From Candidatus Thiodiazotropha sp. LNASS1 (GTDB lineage: Bacteria > Pseudomonadota > Gammaproteobacteria > Chromatiales > Chromatiaceae), in contig NZ_OZ156465.1 in the NCBI RefSeq assembly GCF_964212655.1, positions 434,001 through 498,000 of the forward strand: 64,000 nucleotides of DNA, given 5' to 3'. The notes beneath the pieces are model-generated. The model worked only from the letters and a program-made list of their open reading frames with translations. It was not told where the DNA came from and did not search any database. Position numbers and translations under genes: made by a program. Positions 28,476 to 37,986 of the stretch are shown piece after piece (the stretch's first letter is position 1; each line of letters begins with the position of its first letter).

Positions 28476-29109
28476 TGGAGACCCCCCAGCTCTGCTGGGG
28501 AGGCATCAACAGTTTGACAGAAACAGGAGTCTCATAGTAACCCCAAAGCGTGAGCCGCCAAGCAACACGCTAAGGAGAAACCATGAGACAAGTAGAAAGT
28601 TTAAGCCACACGAGATGGGAGTGTAAGTACCATATTGTGTTTATCCCGAAGTACCGGAGGAAGACGCTTTTTGGGCAGATCAGGCAGGAGCTTGGAGAGG
28701 TATTCCATCGGTTGGCAAGGCAGAAAGAGAGTTTGATAGAGGAAGGGCATGTCATGGCTGATCATGTACATATGATGATATCGATACCACCAAAATATGC
28801 GGTATCGCAGGTAGTTGGGTTTATCAAAGGGAAAAGTGCGATCCACATAGCCCGTACCTACCTGGGTCGTAAAAGGAACTATGTTGGCCATCATTTCTGG
28901 GCCAGGGGATATTTTACTTCGACGGTAGGCAGGGATGAGCAGGTGATTCGGGAGTATATACGGCACCAGGAAGCGGAAGACCGCAGGATTGATCAATTAC
29001 AGTTGATGTAACAGCCCCTTTGAGGGGCTCAAGGAGCCAATAGGCTCCGTTTTACAGACCGCTTCGAGCGGTTCACAACTAAAGCCCCCGGCTTTGCCGG
29101 GGGATACTT
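28476..29109 (+). mobile_element. IS200/IS605-family element (IS200-like)
   Basis: It contains a single tnpA and is bounded by subterminal hairpins: CCCCAGC-tct-GCTGGGG at the left (about 28483-28500) and CCCCCGGC-ttt-GCCGGGG at the right (about 29085-29103). IS200 elements have no inverted-repeat ends or target duplication. Exact ends are uncertain by a few bases. It sits inside the PEP-CTERM sorting motif of the flanking gene. Confidence 0.85.
28583..29011 (+). CDS. tnpA: IS200-like Y1 transposase TnpA
   Basis: The 142-residue HUH single-strand transposase begins with the usual SLSHTRWECKYHIVFIPKYR. It has the HUH motif HVHMMI at about residues 62-67 and the catalytic Tyr in REYIRHQE near residue 129. 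It is complete, of normal length, with AAGGAG before the ATG. It moves the element by single-strand excision and insertion. Confidence 0.95.
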   Translation: MRQVESLSHTRWECKYHIVFIPKYRRKTLFGQIRQELGEVFHRLARQKESLIEEGHVMADHVHMMISIPPKYAVSQVVGFIKGKSAIHIARTYLGRKRNYVGHHFWARGYFTSTVGRDEQVIREYIRHQEAEDRRIDQLQLM

Positions 29110-29184
29110 ACTGTTTTGTTACTCATGGTGACTGGACTTGCGGGAATTGGATTCAGCAGGTTGAAAAATCGTCAATCAACGTAA
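29110..29184 (+). pseudogene. PEP-CTERM anchor, 3' fragment
   Basis: In frame after the IS comes TVLLLMVTGLAGIGFSRLK followed by NRQST and a stop: the hydrophobic segment and basic end of a PEP-CTERM sorting signal. Joined to the VPEP at 28453-28464 it rebuilds a normal C-terminal signal, showing exactly where the IS entered. Confidence 0.7.
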
Positions 29185-29815
29185 TGGATTGAGAAAAGTA
29201 CGCCAAGCAAGGCCCCGTATCATGGTGTATTAAAGGCGATTATCCCTCACCCTATACTTACACTCTTGGTAAGTAGAGATTGGTCCCTGCGAGGGCATAT
29301 TTTTTGATCTAAAAACAAGGCCTGTAATGAAGGTCGGGTTAGAGGTCTGCAATTATCCGGCTTGCGCAAATTTACTTGCACTTAAAGTATGCAGAAGACT
29401 CATCAATGCAATCTCCCTTGAAAGTATAAGGGACCCATAATGCAGCTTATGTCATAGCGCAATTACGAGTATTAAAGAGAAGATCAAGCTTACGAATAGG
29501 GGCCGATCAGGTTGTGCGTGGTGCGATGATGATTTTGTGGTTCAGTCAGCAATTGGGGGTGGGTTTCAGTGATTGTTACCGATGCAATCTATTATGAAAA
29601 AGAAAGAGAGTAACGATATTGCCGGGGAGTGAGAGTGTTTATGGCTTCCATGCCATTGTCTATATTACATCAACACATTATTAAGGTTATTCATTATCCC
29701 GAATAGAATGAAGTGCAGGTGCTGAATTGTGACGATTGCCTTAAATAGCCTGCTCGATTACGGCTGCTCCGGAATAATGAATCAATCAGAACTTCCTCAA
29801 TATTTGTGCAGTCAG
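29185..29815. other. 630-bp gap, no gene seen
   Basis: No open frame has a ribosome-binding site or recognised family. The sequence is moderately AT-rich and holds no strong repeat or RNA structure that I can support. Confidence 0.4.
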
Positions 29816-29929
29816 TTAAATAAAGGATAACCAGATCATTACTAGTGCGGTTACGACAGCAAGCACCGCCAGTGCGGCGCCGATACACCAGATACAGATA
29901 TTACCAAATCGATTGATCAACGTAGTCAT
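29816..29929 (-). CDS. 37-residue single-span membrane protein
   Basis: ATG 29929 has AGGAG eight bases upstream on the minus strand. The 37-residue product starts MTTLINRFGNICIW and continues into one hydrophobic helix (GAALAVLAVVTALVMIWLS). The good ribosome-binding site and clean membrane helix support a real small gene. Upstream codons in the same frame are unlikely to be used. Function unknown. Confidence 0.5.
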   Translation of the reverse strand: MTTLINRFGNICIWCIGAALAVLAVVTALVMIWLSFI

Positions 29930-30535
29930 TTGTCTACTCCTACCCTCATTGAGTGGTATAAAAAATTTTTTTTTTAATATAAGGTACTGATTAGTTGTCA
30001 TGTGGTTGGTGATACAAAACAACATAAAATATAAGGTTAGACAAAAGAATTTAAAAAGCAAAAAAATGAATAAAATCAGATGGTAAGTGTATTATGAAGT
30101 ACTAAATATGATATTTAAGGCTATGAAGTTCCAGTATTTTTATAGGTTGTCGCTGCTTGTGAAGATTTCCTGAAATGATAATACTGCCGCCCCGTTAACT
30201 ATCAAAGCAAAGCCATTTGATGAATATCGGATTACTAATCACATAGCGGATCGCCTCTCAGCAATGCCATCAAATCCAGCTTTCCTAACAGATTTGAGCT
30301 GTAATAATCATGATAATTGCTCTGGAGGACGATATATATATATTTTCTCCAACATAATAGTGACACTGCTCAGCACTCAGATCGATCAGGCATGCGGCAT
30401 CGAGCGGTTTTCACCCATTCAACTCAGCACTGTAAGTGCACTATCTGACAATCATGATGGGTAATATTCACTGTTTTGCGCTGCTTGCGGTTGGGATAAT
30501 AGTCTCGGGATAACAACAAGCGTAAGGAGAAGGAA
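29930..30535. other. 605-bp AT-rich gap
   Basis: Contains A/T tracts and no frame with a convincing start. It separates the accessory region from the core genes on the right and is about where the AT-rich composition ends. Confidence 0.4.
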
Positions 30536-30745
30536 ATGATTATTTATCGAAATCCCTCTAACGCTAAGATCAAAGAGCTGATTACCTTATCGAGCGAGGG
30601 TGCCGCCAGGTGGATTGAAGAGAAAGAGACCGGTGATGTGTTTTACTGGCCCTCGGACATTGCCTATCACAAGCAGATAGCCGAGGTCCTGCATATCGAA
30701 GAGTATGAAAAGGGCATTGCCATTGAAGACAGGTATGAATCCTGA
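30536..30745 (+). CDS. Small hypothetical protein
   Basis: The 69-residue acidic protein has AAGGAGAAGGAA before its ATG, a strong ribosome-binding site. The sequence includes KIKELITLSSEGAARWIEEK and DVFYWPSDIAYHKQIAEVL. No family is recognised. It ends 76 bases before a strong bidirectional terminator. Confidence 0.6.
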   Translation: MIIYRNPSNAKIKELITLSSEGAARWIEEKETGDVFYWPSDIAYHKQIAEVLHIEEYEKGIAIEDRYES

Positions 30746-30819
30746 TTATCCGATCCGGTGCCCGTGATCGAGTCTGTGAGGGTATGCCATTCGTCAGCAT
30801 GCGCCTAACTTCAATCAAG

Positions 30820-30854
30820 AAAAAAAGGGAGAGTGATGTCTCCCTTTTTTTCAA
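30820..30854. terminator. Bidirectional intrinsic terminator
   Basis: AAAAAAGGGAGA pairs with TCTCCCTTTTTT around the loop GTGATG, with A- and T-runs on either side. It lies between the convergent small gene (ends 30745) and the PEP-CTERM gene (ends 30872) and should stop transcription from both. Confidence 0.9.
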
Positions 30855-30871
30855 TGTGAATGGATTAACGG

Positions 30872-31357
30872 CTACGAATTGCGTTGACGCAAGCGGGTTA
30901 TCCCGATACCGATCAGGCCCGCGCCCAGCAGAAGGAAGGTAGAGGGTTCCGGAACATTCGGTGTTGGAGTCGGGCTGGATGGGGGAACCGGCGGATTCGC
31001 TGTTTCACCCGCAAGACTGTAGGTAAAGGCCTCAATCGCTTCATTGTCATAGAAGGCAGTGCCGGTGAGTTCGATTAAATTATTGTTATCGGTAAATGTG
31101 AATTGCAGCAGGTTGTCTGAATCAGTGTCAATGATCGAAAAATAATCCGAATAATTGATCCCATAATCGTTACCGACAGCTGTACCGATAATGTTGTCCA
31201 CATTAAGCCCGGCCAGACCGGTCGGTTCGTTTGTGCCGTCGGCGCTTATCGTGTAGAACCCCGGGCCATTTGTGGTGTGACTGAAGATTGGTAGCGCGTC
31301 AGTGGTACCGAAAAAACCTGATAACATAAAGAAAAACAAATACTTAATCTTATCCAT
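30872..31357 (-). CDS. PEP-CTERM sorted exoprotein
   Basis: The 161-residue protein has a signal peptide (residues 1-21), a beta-rich domain, a Pro/Thr linker, then NVPEPSTFLLLGAGLIGIGI and a basic TRLRQRNS end: the complete PEP-CTERM signal recognised by exosortase XrtA. Such proteins are exported and released to the matrix or surface. No exosortase gene lies in the window. Confidence 0.85.
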   Translation of the reverse strand: MDKIKYLFFFMLSGFFGTTDALPIFSHTTNGPGFYTISADGTNEPTGLAGLNVDNIIGTAVGNDYGINYSDYFSIIDTDSDNLLQFTFTDNNNLIELTGTAFYDNEAIEAFTYSLAGETANPPVPPSSPTPTPNVPEPSTFLLLGAGLIGIGITRLRQRNS

Positions 31358-31635
31358 GATCGTGCTCCCTTTGATTGATATTGTTTGTGGGGATTTTAAA
31401 TCCTAACCTGAAGGTTTACAGGAAAGCAGCGAACCTTCCTCATGAGTCTAAAGGATAAAACAATCGCGCCGCATATTTGCGTATGAACTCGGCCGGCCAT
31501 GCGGGCGGAATCTTATTTGTATTTTCGATATTTGTAGTATCAACCTGAACAAATCTATGCTAAAAAGTAGTATGATAATTCCTGATTTTTTATTGAGATA
31601 GATTCATTGTTTAAGATTATCTCTCAGCAAAGCCG

Positions 31636-34599
31636 GTGAAAAAGAAGAATCTCAAGAAAAAAGAACTCGCGGTCAGAATGAAGCGATTGGTTGACCAATT
31701 CTCCGATCTGAACAACCGGCTCAATCGAGTTTCCCACGACAAGCTCAATCAAGGATTGAAACTGGATCAGTTGAGTGAGGCCAATACTGGCATGCAACTG
31801 CGTCTGCAGGAGATGCAGAATCAGATTGGGCAATTGATCTCTCAAGAGGAAGAGCTGAGTAGTCTGCTGGACTCCCTGCGGCTGCAAGCCTCGGATCGGA
31901 GTACCACCGAGGAATCCCGCCCGGAACAACAAGAGATTCAGCGAAACATCGACTATTTGAACGAACAGCTGGCATCACTGCATGAGCAGCAACAGGCGTT
32001 CAAACAGGCTTTGGAGCGTGACAGTCGGTCGGCAGATAGCGCTGCCAATGACACAGACGATCTGCGACGGGAAATCGCCGATTTGCTGTCCCATATCAGG
32101 CGCCTTGAGGAGAGTGGCAGTGAACTCCTGATCAGCGACTCGAATCATGAATCGCAAATTCAGAGCCTGCAGAACGATATCGCTGAACTCAGCCACAAAC
32201 AGGTGCTGAGTCAGACTGAGCAGGGAGAACCGCAACAGGAGGTCTCCCGGCTGTTGCAGGAGAGTGCTCAACCCCTGCGTCATGAGATTGAGCATCTGAG
32301 ACATCAGCTCACTGAGAAGGGTGGTCAGCAGAAGGAGTTGGAACGTCGCCTGTTGGAGCTTGCCAATCGCATAGGTGAAACCGGGGCCAGACTGGAGAGT
32401 CAACAGCAGGATAAGGCGCGCAAGAACGAGGTATTGGAGCAACGTCTGTCGAAGTTGGAGAACCTGGTCAAGGATTTTGAACCGGTTTCCAATGCCGATG
32501 CGTCCCAACTGCTGGAGTTGGAGCGGAAACTCAACCAGGCCGAAGAGGATATGACATCCCTGTTGGCGGATAAGAATCGCGAGTTGGCAGCGCGCCTCGA
32601 TTCCATCGATGGGGCATTGAATGAACAAGCGGTCAAGCACCAATCTTTCCAGGACAGGGTCAATCATCTTAACAATGATCTGGCTGACAGTAGCCGCAGT
32701 TTGCAAGAGCAGCTTGCATCCACTGATCTCCGGCTATCAAGTTACATAGACCAGCAAGCGGATCTGCCGGATCCATTGACCTCAATCTCTACTGTAATCG
32801 AGGAACAGAGAGAGCGTTTTGAGGAGACGGTCAACCAATTGAAAGGGGAGATAAGCGGTCTGCAATCGAAATTGCAGGTGCTCGATATGGATGAGCATGA
32901 GGCCGCAGAGAGATTGAACTCACTTGCCACCGATCTCGACCAGCAGGCCGGTAATCGAGAGCAATTGCAGGAATCGGTTACTGCCGCCAGGAGTGAAATC
33001 AACCGGAGAGTGGATGAAATCGAGGCGCGATTGGTCAATACAGAGCGCCTGTTCAAGGAACGAGAAGAGGCTGCACAGGATCAGTTGCACAGGTTGAACA
33101 GCGTTGCTGATGAGATGACCGAGCAGAGTAGGCATGGCGTGGATCTCAAGTTGACCACCGCTGCTTTGCAGGAAGACGCCAGCGGCCTGAAAGAGAGTGC
33201 CGGCAAACTCAGCGAACGCCTCGACACATTGGAGCAGACACTGCACCAAGGGGAACAGAAGCAGACACAAATTTCACAACAATTGTCCGTTGTTGAGCAA
33301 GATCAAAAGGAACTCCGTGAATTTAGCGACTTAGGGATCGATTCTCTGCAGGAGCGCGTGAAGACCGCATTGGCGCAACTGGCCGAACAATCAGGGCTGA
33401 ATGAAGGGTTGTCGCAACGCCTGGATGATCTGGAATCATCCCTGCAAGCACAGTTTAAAGACATTGACTCCAGGCACCATCAATTACTGGAAACAGAGTC
33501 AGAAACCCGGGATCGGTTGCAACTCCAGGAACAAAACAGCCACACTCTCTCCGATGTGATCACGGATATTAAAACAGATCATCATCTACTGTTGGAACAG
33601 ACTGAAAAACAGAAAACCTTTCTCGAGGCGATGACCTCCGAATACGGCAAACGCCAGGAGGAATCGGAGCAGATGGTTGAACGTCTGGGCCTGCTCGGTG
33701 CGCAGGTGGAGTCAGCCAGGTCGAGCGGGACATATCATAGCATTGCGATTGGCGGGCTTTTTGTATTACTCCTGCTTTCCATCCTGTTGGGTTACCAATA
33801 TTTTACCGACAAGTTTGGCGGTTTCGAGCGTGACATCTCACTGAAGCTGATGGAAGCCAGTGAAAACTATATGACTCGGGACGAGATTGAAAAGCTGATG
33901 AGCGGTGGCGTTGCTCAGGAGGGAAGCGCCTATGATTCATTGGCGGTCGAAGAGCTGATGAACCAACAGGAGACCTTCGAGCAGCGATTGGATGAGTTTG
34001 AACAGCAAATCGCCGCATCGATAGGGTCAGTGGCGGGCGGGGCCGTGGATAGGGATCGAAGCCCGGTCGGACAGACAGAAGCGTTGGAGCCATCGACCTT
34101 AGATGTGAGGACGGAACAACGGCTGCAGCGAATGGAAGTGATGCTGGAGAGTCTGAGAAAAGAGTTTGGCTCCCGTATTGAACAACTTGATGCGCAGAAC
34201 CGTGTTTATCTCAGCAGCCAGGATGAGATGGCCGCGATAATAAACCAGATGGCTACCACTCTGCAGGGGCTAAAGAGCGAGTATCAACAGTTGGAGCAAC
34301 AACCGGTGTCACAAGATGGCTGGCAGGCGTTAAGAAGCCGTGGCGGCTATACCATTCAGCTGATCGGTGTTTCCAACCAAGAGTCAATTGCAGCTTTTGC
34401 CGACAAGCACGGCCTGAAGAGAGAATTAGCCTATATCGGTACCGAGCGAGAAGGGAGTGCATGGTACATCCTGCTGCACGGTACGTATGATACCTATACA
34501 GAAGCTGCAAACGCACTGGAGACCCTTCCAGAATCCTTGAAATCCCAGCAACCATGGATAAGAAAAATGCCGGACAAAGGAACGATCAATAGACTGTAA
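31636..34599 (+). CDS. Large coiled-coil membrane protein with C-terminal SPOR domain
   Basis: The 987-residue protein starts at GTG 31636 (ATG 31678 possible). Residues about 15-690 are almost continuous coiled coil with heptad-like Leu/Gln/Glu. A single membrane helix lies near 700-725 (IAIGGLFVLLLLSILLGYQYF). A second coiled coil follows, and about 905-985 form a SPOR domain (GYTIQLIGVSNQESIAAFAD ... WYILLHGTYDTYTEA). SPOR binds denuded septal peptidoglycan, so the protein may link a long cytoplasmic rod to the division site. The orientation with a 700-residue cytoplasmic rod is inferred from the order. Confidence 0.75.
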   Translation: MKKKNLKKKELAVRMKRLVDQFSDLNNRLNRVSHDKLNQGLKLDQLSEANTGMQLRLQEMQNQIGQLISQEEELSSLLDSLRLQASDRSTTEESRPEQQEIQRNIDYLNEQLASLHEQQQAFKQALERDSRSADSAANDTDDLRREIADLLSHIRRLEESGSELLISDSNHESQIQSLQNDIAELSHKQVLSQTEQGEPQQEVSRLLQESAQPLRHEIEHLRHQLTEKGGQQKELERRLLELANRIGETGARLESQQQDKARKNEVLEQRLSKLENLVKDFEPVSNADASQLLELERKLNQAEEDMTSLLADKNRELAARLDSIDGALNEQAVKHQSFQDRVNHLNNDLADSSRSLQEQLASTDLRLSSYIDQQADLPDPLTSISTVIEEQRERFEETVNQLKGEISGLQSKLQVLDMDEHEAAERLNSLATDLDQQAGNREQLQESVTAARSEINRRVDEIEARLVNTERLFKEREEAAQDQLHRLNSVADEMTEQSRHGVDLKLTTAALQEDASGLKESAGKLSERLDTLEQTLHQGEQKQTQISQQLSVVEQDQKELREFSDLGIDSLQERVKTALAQLAEQSGLNEGLSQRLDDLESSLQAQFKDIDSRHHQLLETESETRDRLQLQEQNSHTLSDVITDIKTDHHLLLEQTEKQKTFLEAMTSEYGKRQEESEQMVERLGLLGAQVESARSSGTYHSIAIGGLFVLLLLSILLGYQYFTDKFGGFERDISLKLMEASENYMTRDEIEKLMSGGVAQEGSAYDSLAVEELMNQQETFEQRLDEFEQQIAASIGSVAGGAVDRDRSPVGQTEALEPSTLDVRTEQRLQRMEVMLESLRKEFGSRIEQLDAQNRVYLSSQDEMAAIINQMATTLQGLKSEYQQLEQQPVSQDGWQALRSRGGYTIQLIGVSNQESIAAFADKHGLKRELAYIGTEREGSAWYILLHGTYDTYTEAANALETLPESLKSQQPWIRKMPDKGTINRL

Positions 34600-34617
34600 G
34601 GTTAGGTGTCTCTTGAT

Positions 34618-36267
34618 TCAATCCACTGCGATTTCACCAAACAAGGGAAAACCGCTGTTTTTAATCCACTCTTTGGCTGACCGGCTCAGGATCATAACGG
34701 GCACTTCCAAATCGATCTGCTTGCAGTGTCTGGAGAATACCTTCATGGCCTCCTGTTGGGTATAGCGGGGACGGGTGTAAAAACTACCGGTCCGATCTGT
34801 TAAGAACCACTTGTCCAGATGCCGGGCAATTTGCAGGCGCGGCTCTTTGGTGGTTATCCGGGTATTACCGATCGTCAGGTCGAGGCCTTCACAGAGCCGC
34901 CCGATTATTTTTGGTATCTCATTGTCATACAGGCGTTTGACGGTTGACAGTTTTTTGAAATAGTGTGATTCCTGGACTTCACCTCGTGTCCAGGCGATGG
35001 CGTCATAGTCATCTTCAGCAGCGTGCATAAGCAGAAGTTTCAAGGCTAAACTCAGCCACTCCCTGCGGAAAGGTGCGGGTGTTATCCTGCCAGGCCAGCG
35101 ATCTTTGTATCCATACATGGCGCCGCTCTGGTGCCAATCACTCTGTATCTCCTCAATGAACAGCAATCGCCTGCCCCGGCAGTCAATACGCTGTTTGGTG
35201 CGGAAGTGTACAAGCAGGTTTCGGGCATGGTAGTGGCCGGTGAAATGTGAAAGCGGATAGTCGGGCAGTGTCAGCAACCACTCGCGATAGTCGCTTCCGC
35301 CGTACAGACTTTTATGCTCATAACGGCCGTAGTGTGTATAGGCGACAGGAATGCCCAGATGTTGCAGAGCATGTCGACTGGCGGTAGTGAAGGCCTGTTC
35401 CTTGGTTGCAAAGTGATGCTGATTGGTTTCGTTGTCACCTATCGGATTGCCCACTGAATCGAGTGCAAACCACTGTTGCGATGAGGCGAGGGTATTCCAG
35501 CCTTTCTGCTTTTTCAGATATCCCACCTTGTAGTAGTGGACAGGATCCACGTAACGAAGGACGCAACAATCACTGGGTTCGGTAATGGCTCTGGGCGTAA
35601 TTGAAAGGTTGATCGATTTTGAGGTGGGTATTTCTGTGAACTCAAGCTGACAGGCTTGATCTCTGACGATCTCATTGGTCAGACTGAGACGGGTAATTGA
35701 GAAATCAATATGCGACAAAAGTTGATCCCGGGTGATAGCGGTCCTGCTGTCTTCTTCCATCTTATCCAGAAAGGGCATCAGGCCGGACCAGGTTATCTCT
35801 TCTTCACGGACACCCGAACGTGACAGATTCAACAATGTTTGCCGCCATTGTACCGGCGAAGCACGATGCATAGACATCTGTTCTATCTTTTTACGTAAAC
35901 TGCTGTAGAGCTGTTTGGGATAGCTATACTGTTTTTCCGTCAATACAAGTTTATCCCCGGTCACGCGTTTTCGAACATGCTCGATCTCCCTGATCTGCTG
36001 TTCCTGCTGTATCCAATCATCGAAGGCCTGGTAGTCTGATGATGACCAGTGGAGTCGTGGCAGATCTGCAAGCGTATAACCGGAGAAAACAAAAGAGGGA
36101 TGATAGGGTGGGTTTTTCAACCGATCCGGTTTGACGATGATGTCGACAAAACCATACAAATCACGATGAGATGTGTCCGCACCTACCACGCGGTTGAGTC
36201 GCAATGCGTGGTAGCGTGCGCGGATATTACTTATTCCGGCCAACTGTCCACTGGGTAATGGGATCAT
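34618..36267 (-). CDS. Hypothetical protein with phage-type IEEIQSDWHQ domain
   Basis: The 549-residue soluble protein carries, near residues 368-425, LLFIEEIQSDWHQSGAMYGY, PAPFRREWLSLALKLLLMHA and YDAIAWTRGE. This segment is familiar from very large phage and plasmid polyvalent proteins, where it lies beside other enzymatic domains of unknown role. Here it is in a stand-alone chromosomal gene. The N-terminal half (LYGFVDIIVKP, SFVFSGYTLADLP) is not recognised. It converges on the SPOR gene with 18 bases between stops. Confidence 0.55.
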   Translation of the reverse strand: MIPLPSGQLAGISNIRARYHALRLNRVVGADTSHRDLYGFVDIIVKPDRLKNPPYHPSFVFSGYTLADLPRLHWSSSDYQAFDDWIQQEQQIREIEHVRKRVTGDKLVLTEKQYSYPKQLYSSLRKKIEQMSMHRASPVQWRQTLLNLSRSGVREEEITWSGLMPFLDKMEEDSRTAITRDQLLSHIDFSITRLSLTNEIVRDQACQLEFTEIPTSKSINLSITPRAITEPSDCCVLRYVDPVHYYKVGYLKKQKGWNTLASSQQWFALDSVGNPIGDNETNQHHFATKEQAFTTASRHALQHLGIPVAYTHYGRYEHKSLYGGSDYREWLLTLPDYPLSHFTGHYHARNLLVHFRTKQRIDCRGRRLLFIEEIQSDWHQSGAMYGYKDRWPGRITPAPFRREWLSLALKLLLMHAAEDDYDAIAWTRGEVQESHYFKKLSTVKRLYDNEIPKIIGRLCEGLDLTIGNTRITTKEPRLQIARHLDKWFLTDRTGSFYTRPRYTQQEAMKVFSRHCKQIDLEVPVMILSRSAKEWIKNSGFPLFGEIAVD

Positions 36268-36830
36268 CTTGCTCGCACCCTATCTGTTGTCTGCGCCTTT
36301 TGTAGCATCTGCTGGTTTTATAGCAGGCCACCGTTTCAGTTTTAACAGAGTGGATGTAGGGAAATGGCGGTCATACACCATAATTCATGCAACAAGCCCT
36401 GGTTGAATCTTACCCGAGGATCCATTCGCAGGCTGAGCTCTATTGAAATACAAACGATGCGTAGAGGGGATGTGATTCCGGTTCCTTTTTAATCAGCGCA
36501 ATAGTTGTGGTATTTCCAGCGTCTATTTTTTTACAATCAGACACAAGGGTGGGTGACTGACTTTCGCTGGGTGTGTGAATGGTGTGACCGCGCTACTGGC
36601 AGGCATAGTGTCGCGGTTGATATTGAATGGCTTTCTCATCTTCAGCCCTTTGTGGTTGCCACTGGAGTCGGTATTCTGGTTCACTGTAATAATGACTTTA
36701 CCGGCCAAAGTGGTCCACGATGGGTTTGTGACTGATTCTTACGTTAGGCTATGGTCATTTATCTGGCCGTGATATAGAAGAAGTTCAATATGCGGTCTTA
36801 AGATCCTTTTAGGTTGAGCCGGAGATCAAT
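36268..36830. other. 560-bp gap with possible small membrane ORF
   Basis: No well-supported gene. A 65-codon frame at 36575-36772 encodes a hydrophobic product (VTALLAGIVSRLILNGFLIF...) but lacks a ribosome-binding site. I would treat it as unproven. Confidence 0.35.
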
Positions 36831-37190
36831 ATGGCTGATAACTACCAAGGCTGCTGTCATTGTGGTGCTGTCCGCTTCTCTTTTGAGGGCGATATCATTG
36901 AAAAGGGATTGCGTTGTAACTGCTCAATTTGTACCCGTAAGGGTGCGATGATGAGTTCCCAAGCGATCCCACCGGAACAATTCAAAATCCAGGCGGAAGA
37001 GGGTGCATTAGGCCTCTATCAGTTTGGCGCCAAGACAGCGAAGCACTATTTTTGTAACCGTTGCGGCATCTACACATTTCATGAAACCGCCAGGTTTCCG
37101 GGGCACTTCCGCGCCAATCTGGGCTGTATTGAGGGGATCGATCCCTTTTCAATGGAGTACGATCTGTTTGATGGCAAGCATCTGCTTTAA
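36831..37190 (+). CDS. GFA-domain (CENP-V/GFA family) protein
   Basis: The 119-residue protein has the zinc-binding pattern CCHCGAVRF (Cys8-Cys11), NCSICTRKG and YFCNRCGIYTFHE of the GFA/CENP-V fold, named for glutathione-dependent formaldehyde-activating enzyme. Members bind glutathione adducts or act as small zinc proteins of unknown substrate. GGAG lies before the ATG. mtgA begins 32 bases downstream. Confidence 0.88.
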   Translation: MADNYQGCCHCGAVRFSFEGDIIEKGLRCNCSICTRKGAMMSSQAIPPEQFKIQAEEGALGLYQFGAKTAKHYFCNRCGIYTFHETARFPGHFRANLGCIEGIDPFSMEYDLFDGKHLL

Positions 37191-37222
37191 TTTATCTGCG
37201 TTCACAATCAGTAAAGTGCAAA

Positions 37223-37957
37223 ATGGCCCGTAAAAGAGGCAAAAGAGGACAATTCCAGCGTTTTTACAAGGGATTGTTGAGGTGGGTCTTTCTACTCTTC
37301 TTCGCATCATCGATGTTGCTTTTCGCATTGATACTGATATTCCGTTTCGTTGATCCGCCGACATGGTCGTGGAAACTTCAACGAGAACTCAATCCCCCTG
37401 TCAACCAATCAATTGTATCGAAACATGAGTGGTGGGACCTGCAGTACATACCGCCCGCCATGCAACTGGCAGTGGTGGCAGCGGAAGATCAGAATTATCC
37501 CCGTCACATGGGAATTGACTTCAACGCGGTTCAACAGGTCCTGAAAGAGGCTGAAAGAGGTAGGGCGCTACGCGGCGCCAGCACCCTGACTCAGCAGACG
37601 GTAAAAAATCTCTTTCTTTGGCAGCGTCGGGATTGGAGCCGTAAACTGCTTGAAGGAGGTCTTGCCCTTGTGCTTGAAGTACTCTGGGGTAAGCGTAGAA
37701 TTCTCGAGGTCTACCTGAACATTGTAGAGTTTGGTCCTGGTGTCTACGGTGTTGCCGCCGCCAGCGAATATTGGTACCAGCTTCCACTGGATCAGATATC
37801 GCATAATCAAATGGCCAGATTGGCGGCGCTTCTTCCCAATCCCTGGCGCTACCGTGCAGAACCGCCAACACCCTATGTCAGTGAACGGGCAGTGTGGATT
37901 GAGCAACAGATGGATCGACTGGGATATGTCTGGTTACTGCCCGTCACCGGCGGTTGA
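37223..37957 (+). CDS. mtgA: Monofunctional peptidoglycan glycosyltransferase
   Basis: The 244-residue GT51 enzyme has a basic N-terminus, one membrane helix (about 20-42), and the family motifs AVVAAEDQNYPRHMGIDF (catalytic Glu88), RGASTLTQQTVKNLFLW, KRRILEVYLNIVEFGPGVYG and RLAALLPNPWRY. It polymerises lipid II into glycan strands in the periplasm without transpeptidase activity. Confidence 0.95.
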   Translation: MARKRGKRGQFQRFYKGLLRWVFLLFFASSMLLFALILIFRFVDPPTWSWKLQRELNPPVNQSIVSKHEWWDLQYIPPAMQLAVVAAEDQNYPRHMGIDFNAVQQVLKEAERGRALRGASTLTQQTVKNLFLWQRRDWSRKLLEGGLALVLEVLWGKRRILEVYLNIVEFGPGVYGVAAASEYWYQLPLDQISHNQMARLAALLPNPWRYRAEPPTPYVSERAVWIEQQMDRLGYVWLLPVTGG

Positions 37958-37986
37958 ATCCACGAGCCTGGTGTCGTCCACGGGGC

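Noticed and set aside
31975..32706. Minus-strand frame of 243 codons inside the coiled-coil gene
   Set aside because: It is the antisense of a repetitive coiled coil; Leu/Gln-rich output with no start signal.
36505..36772. Overlapping hydrophobic small ORFs
   Set aside because: No Shine-Dalgarno sequence and mutual overlap; could be chance, kept only as a note in the gap entry.
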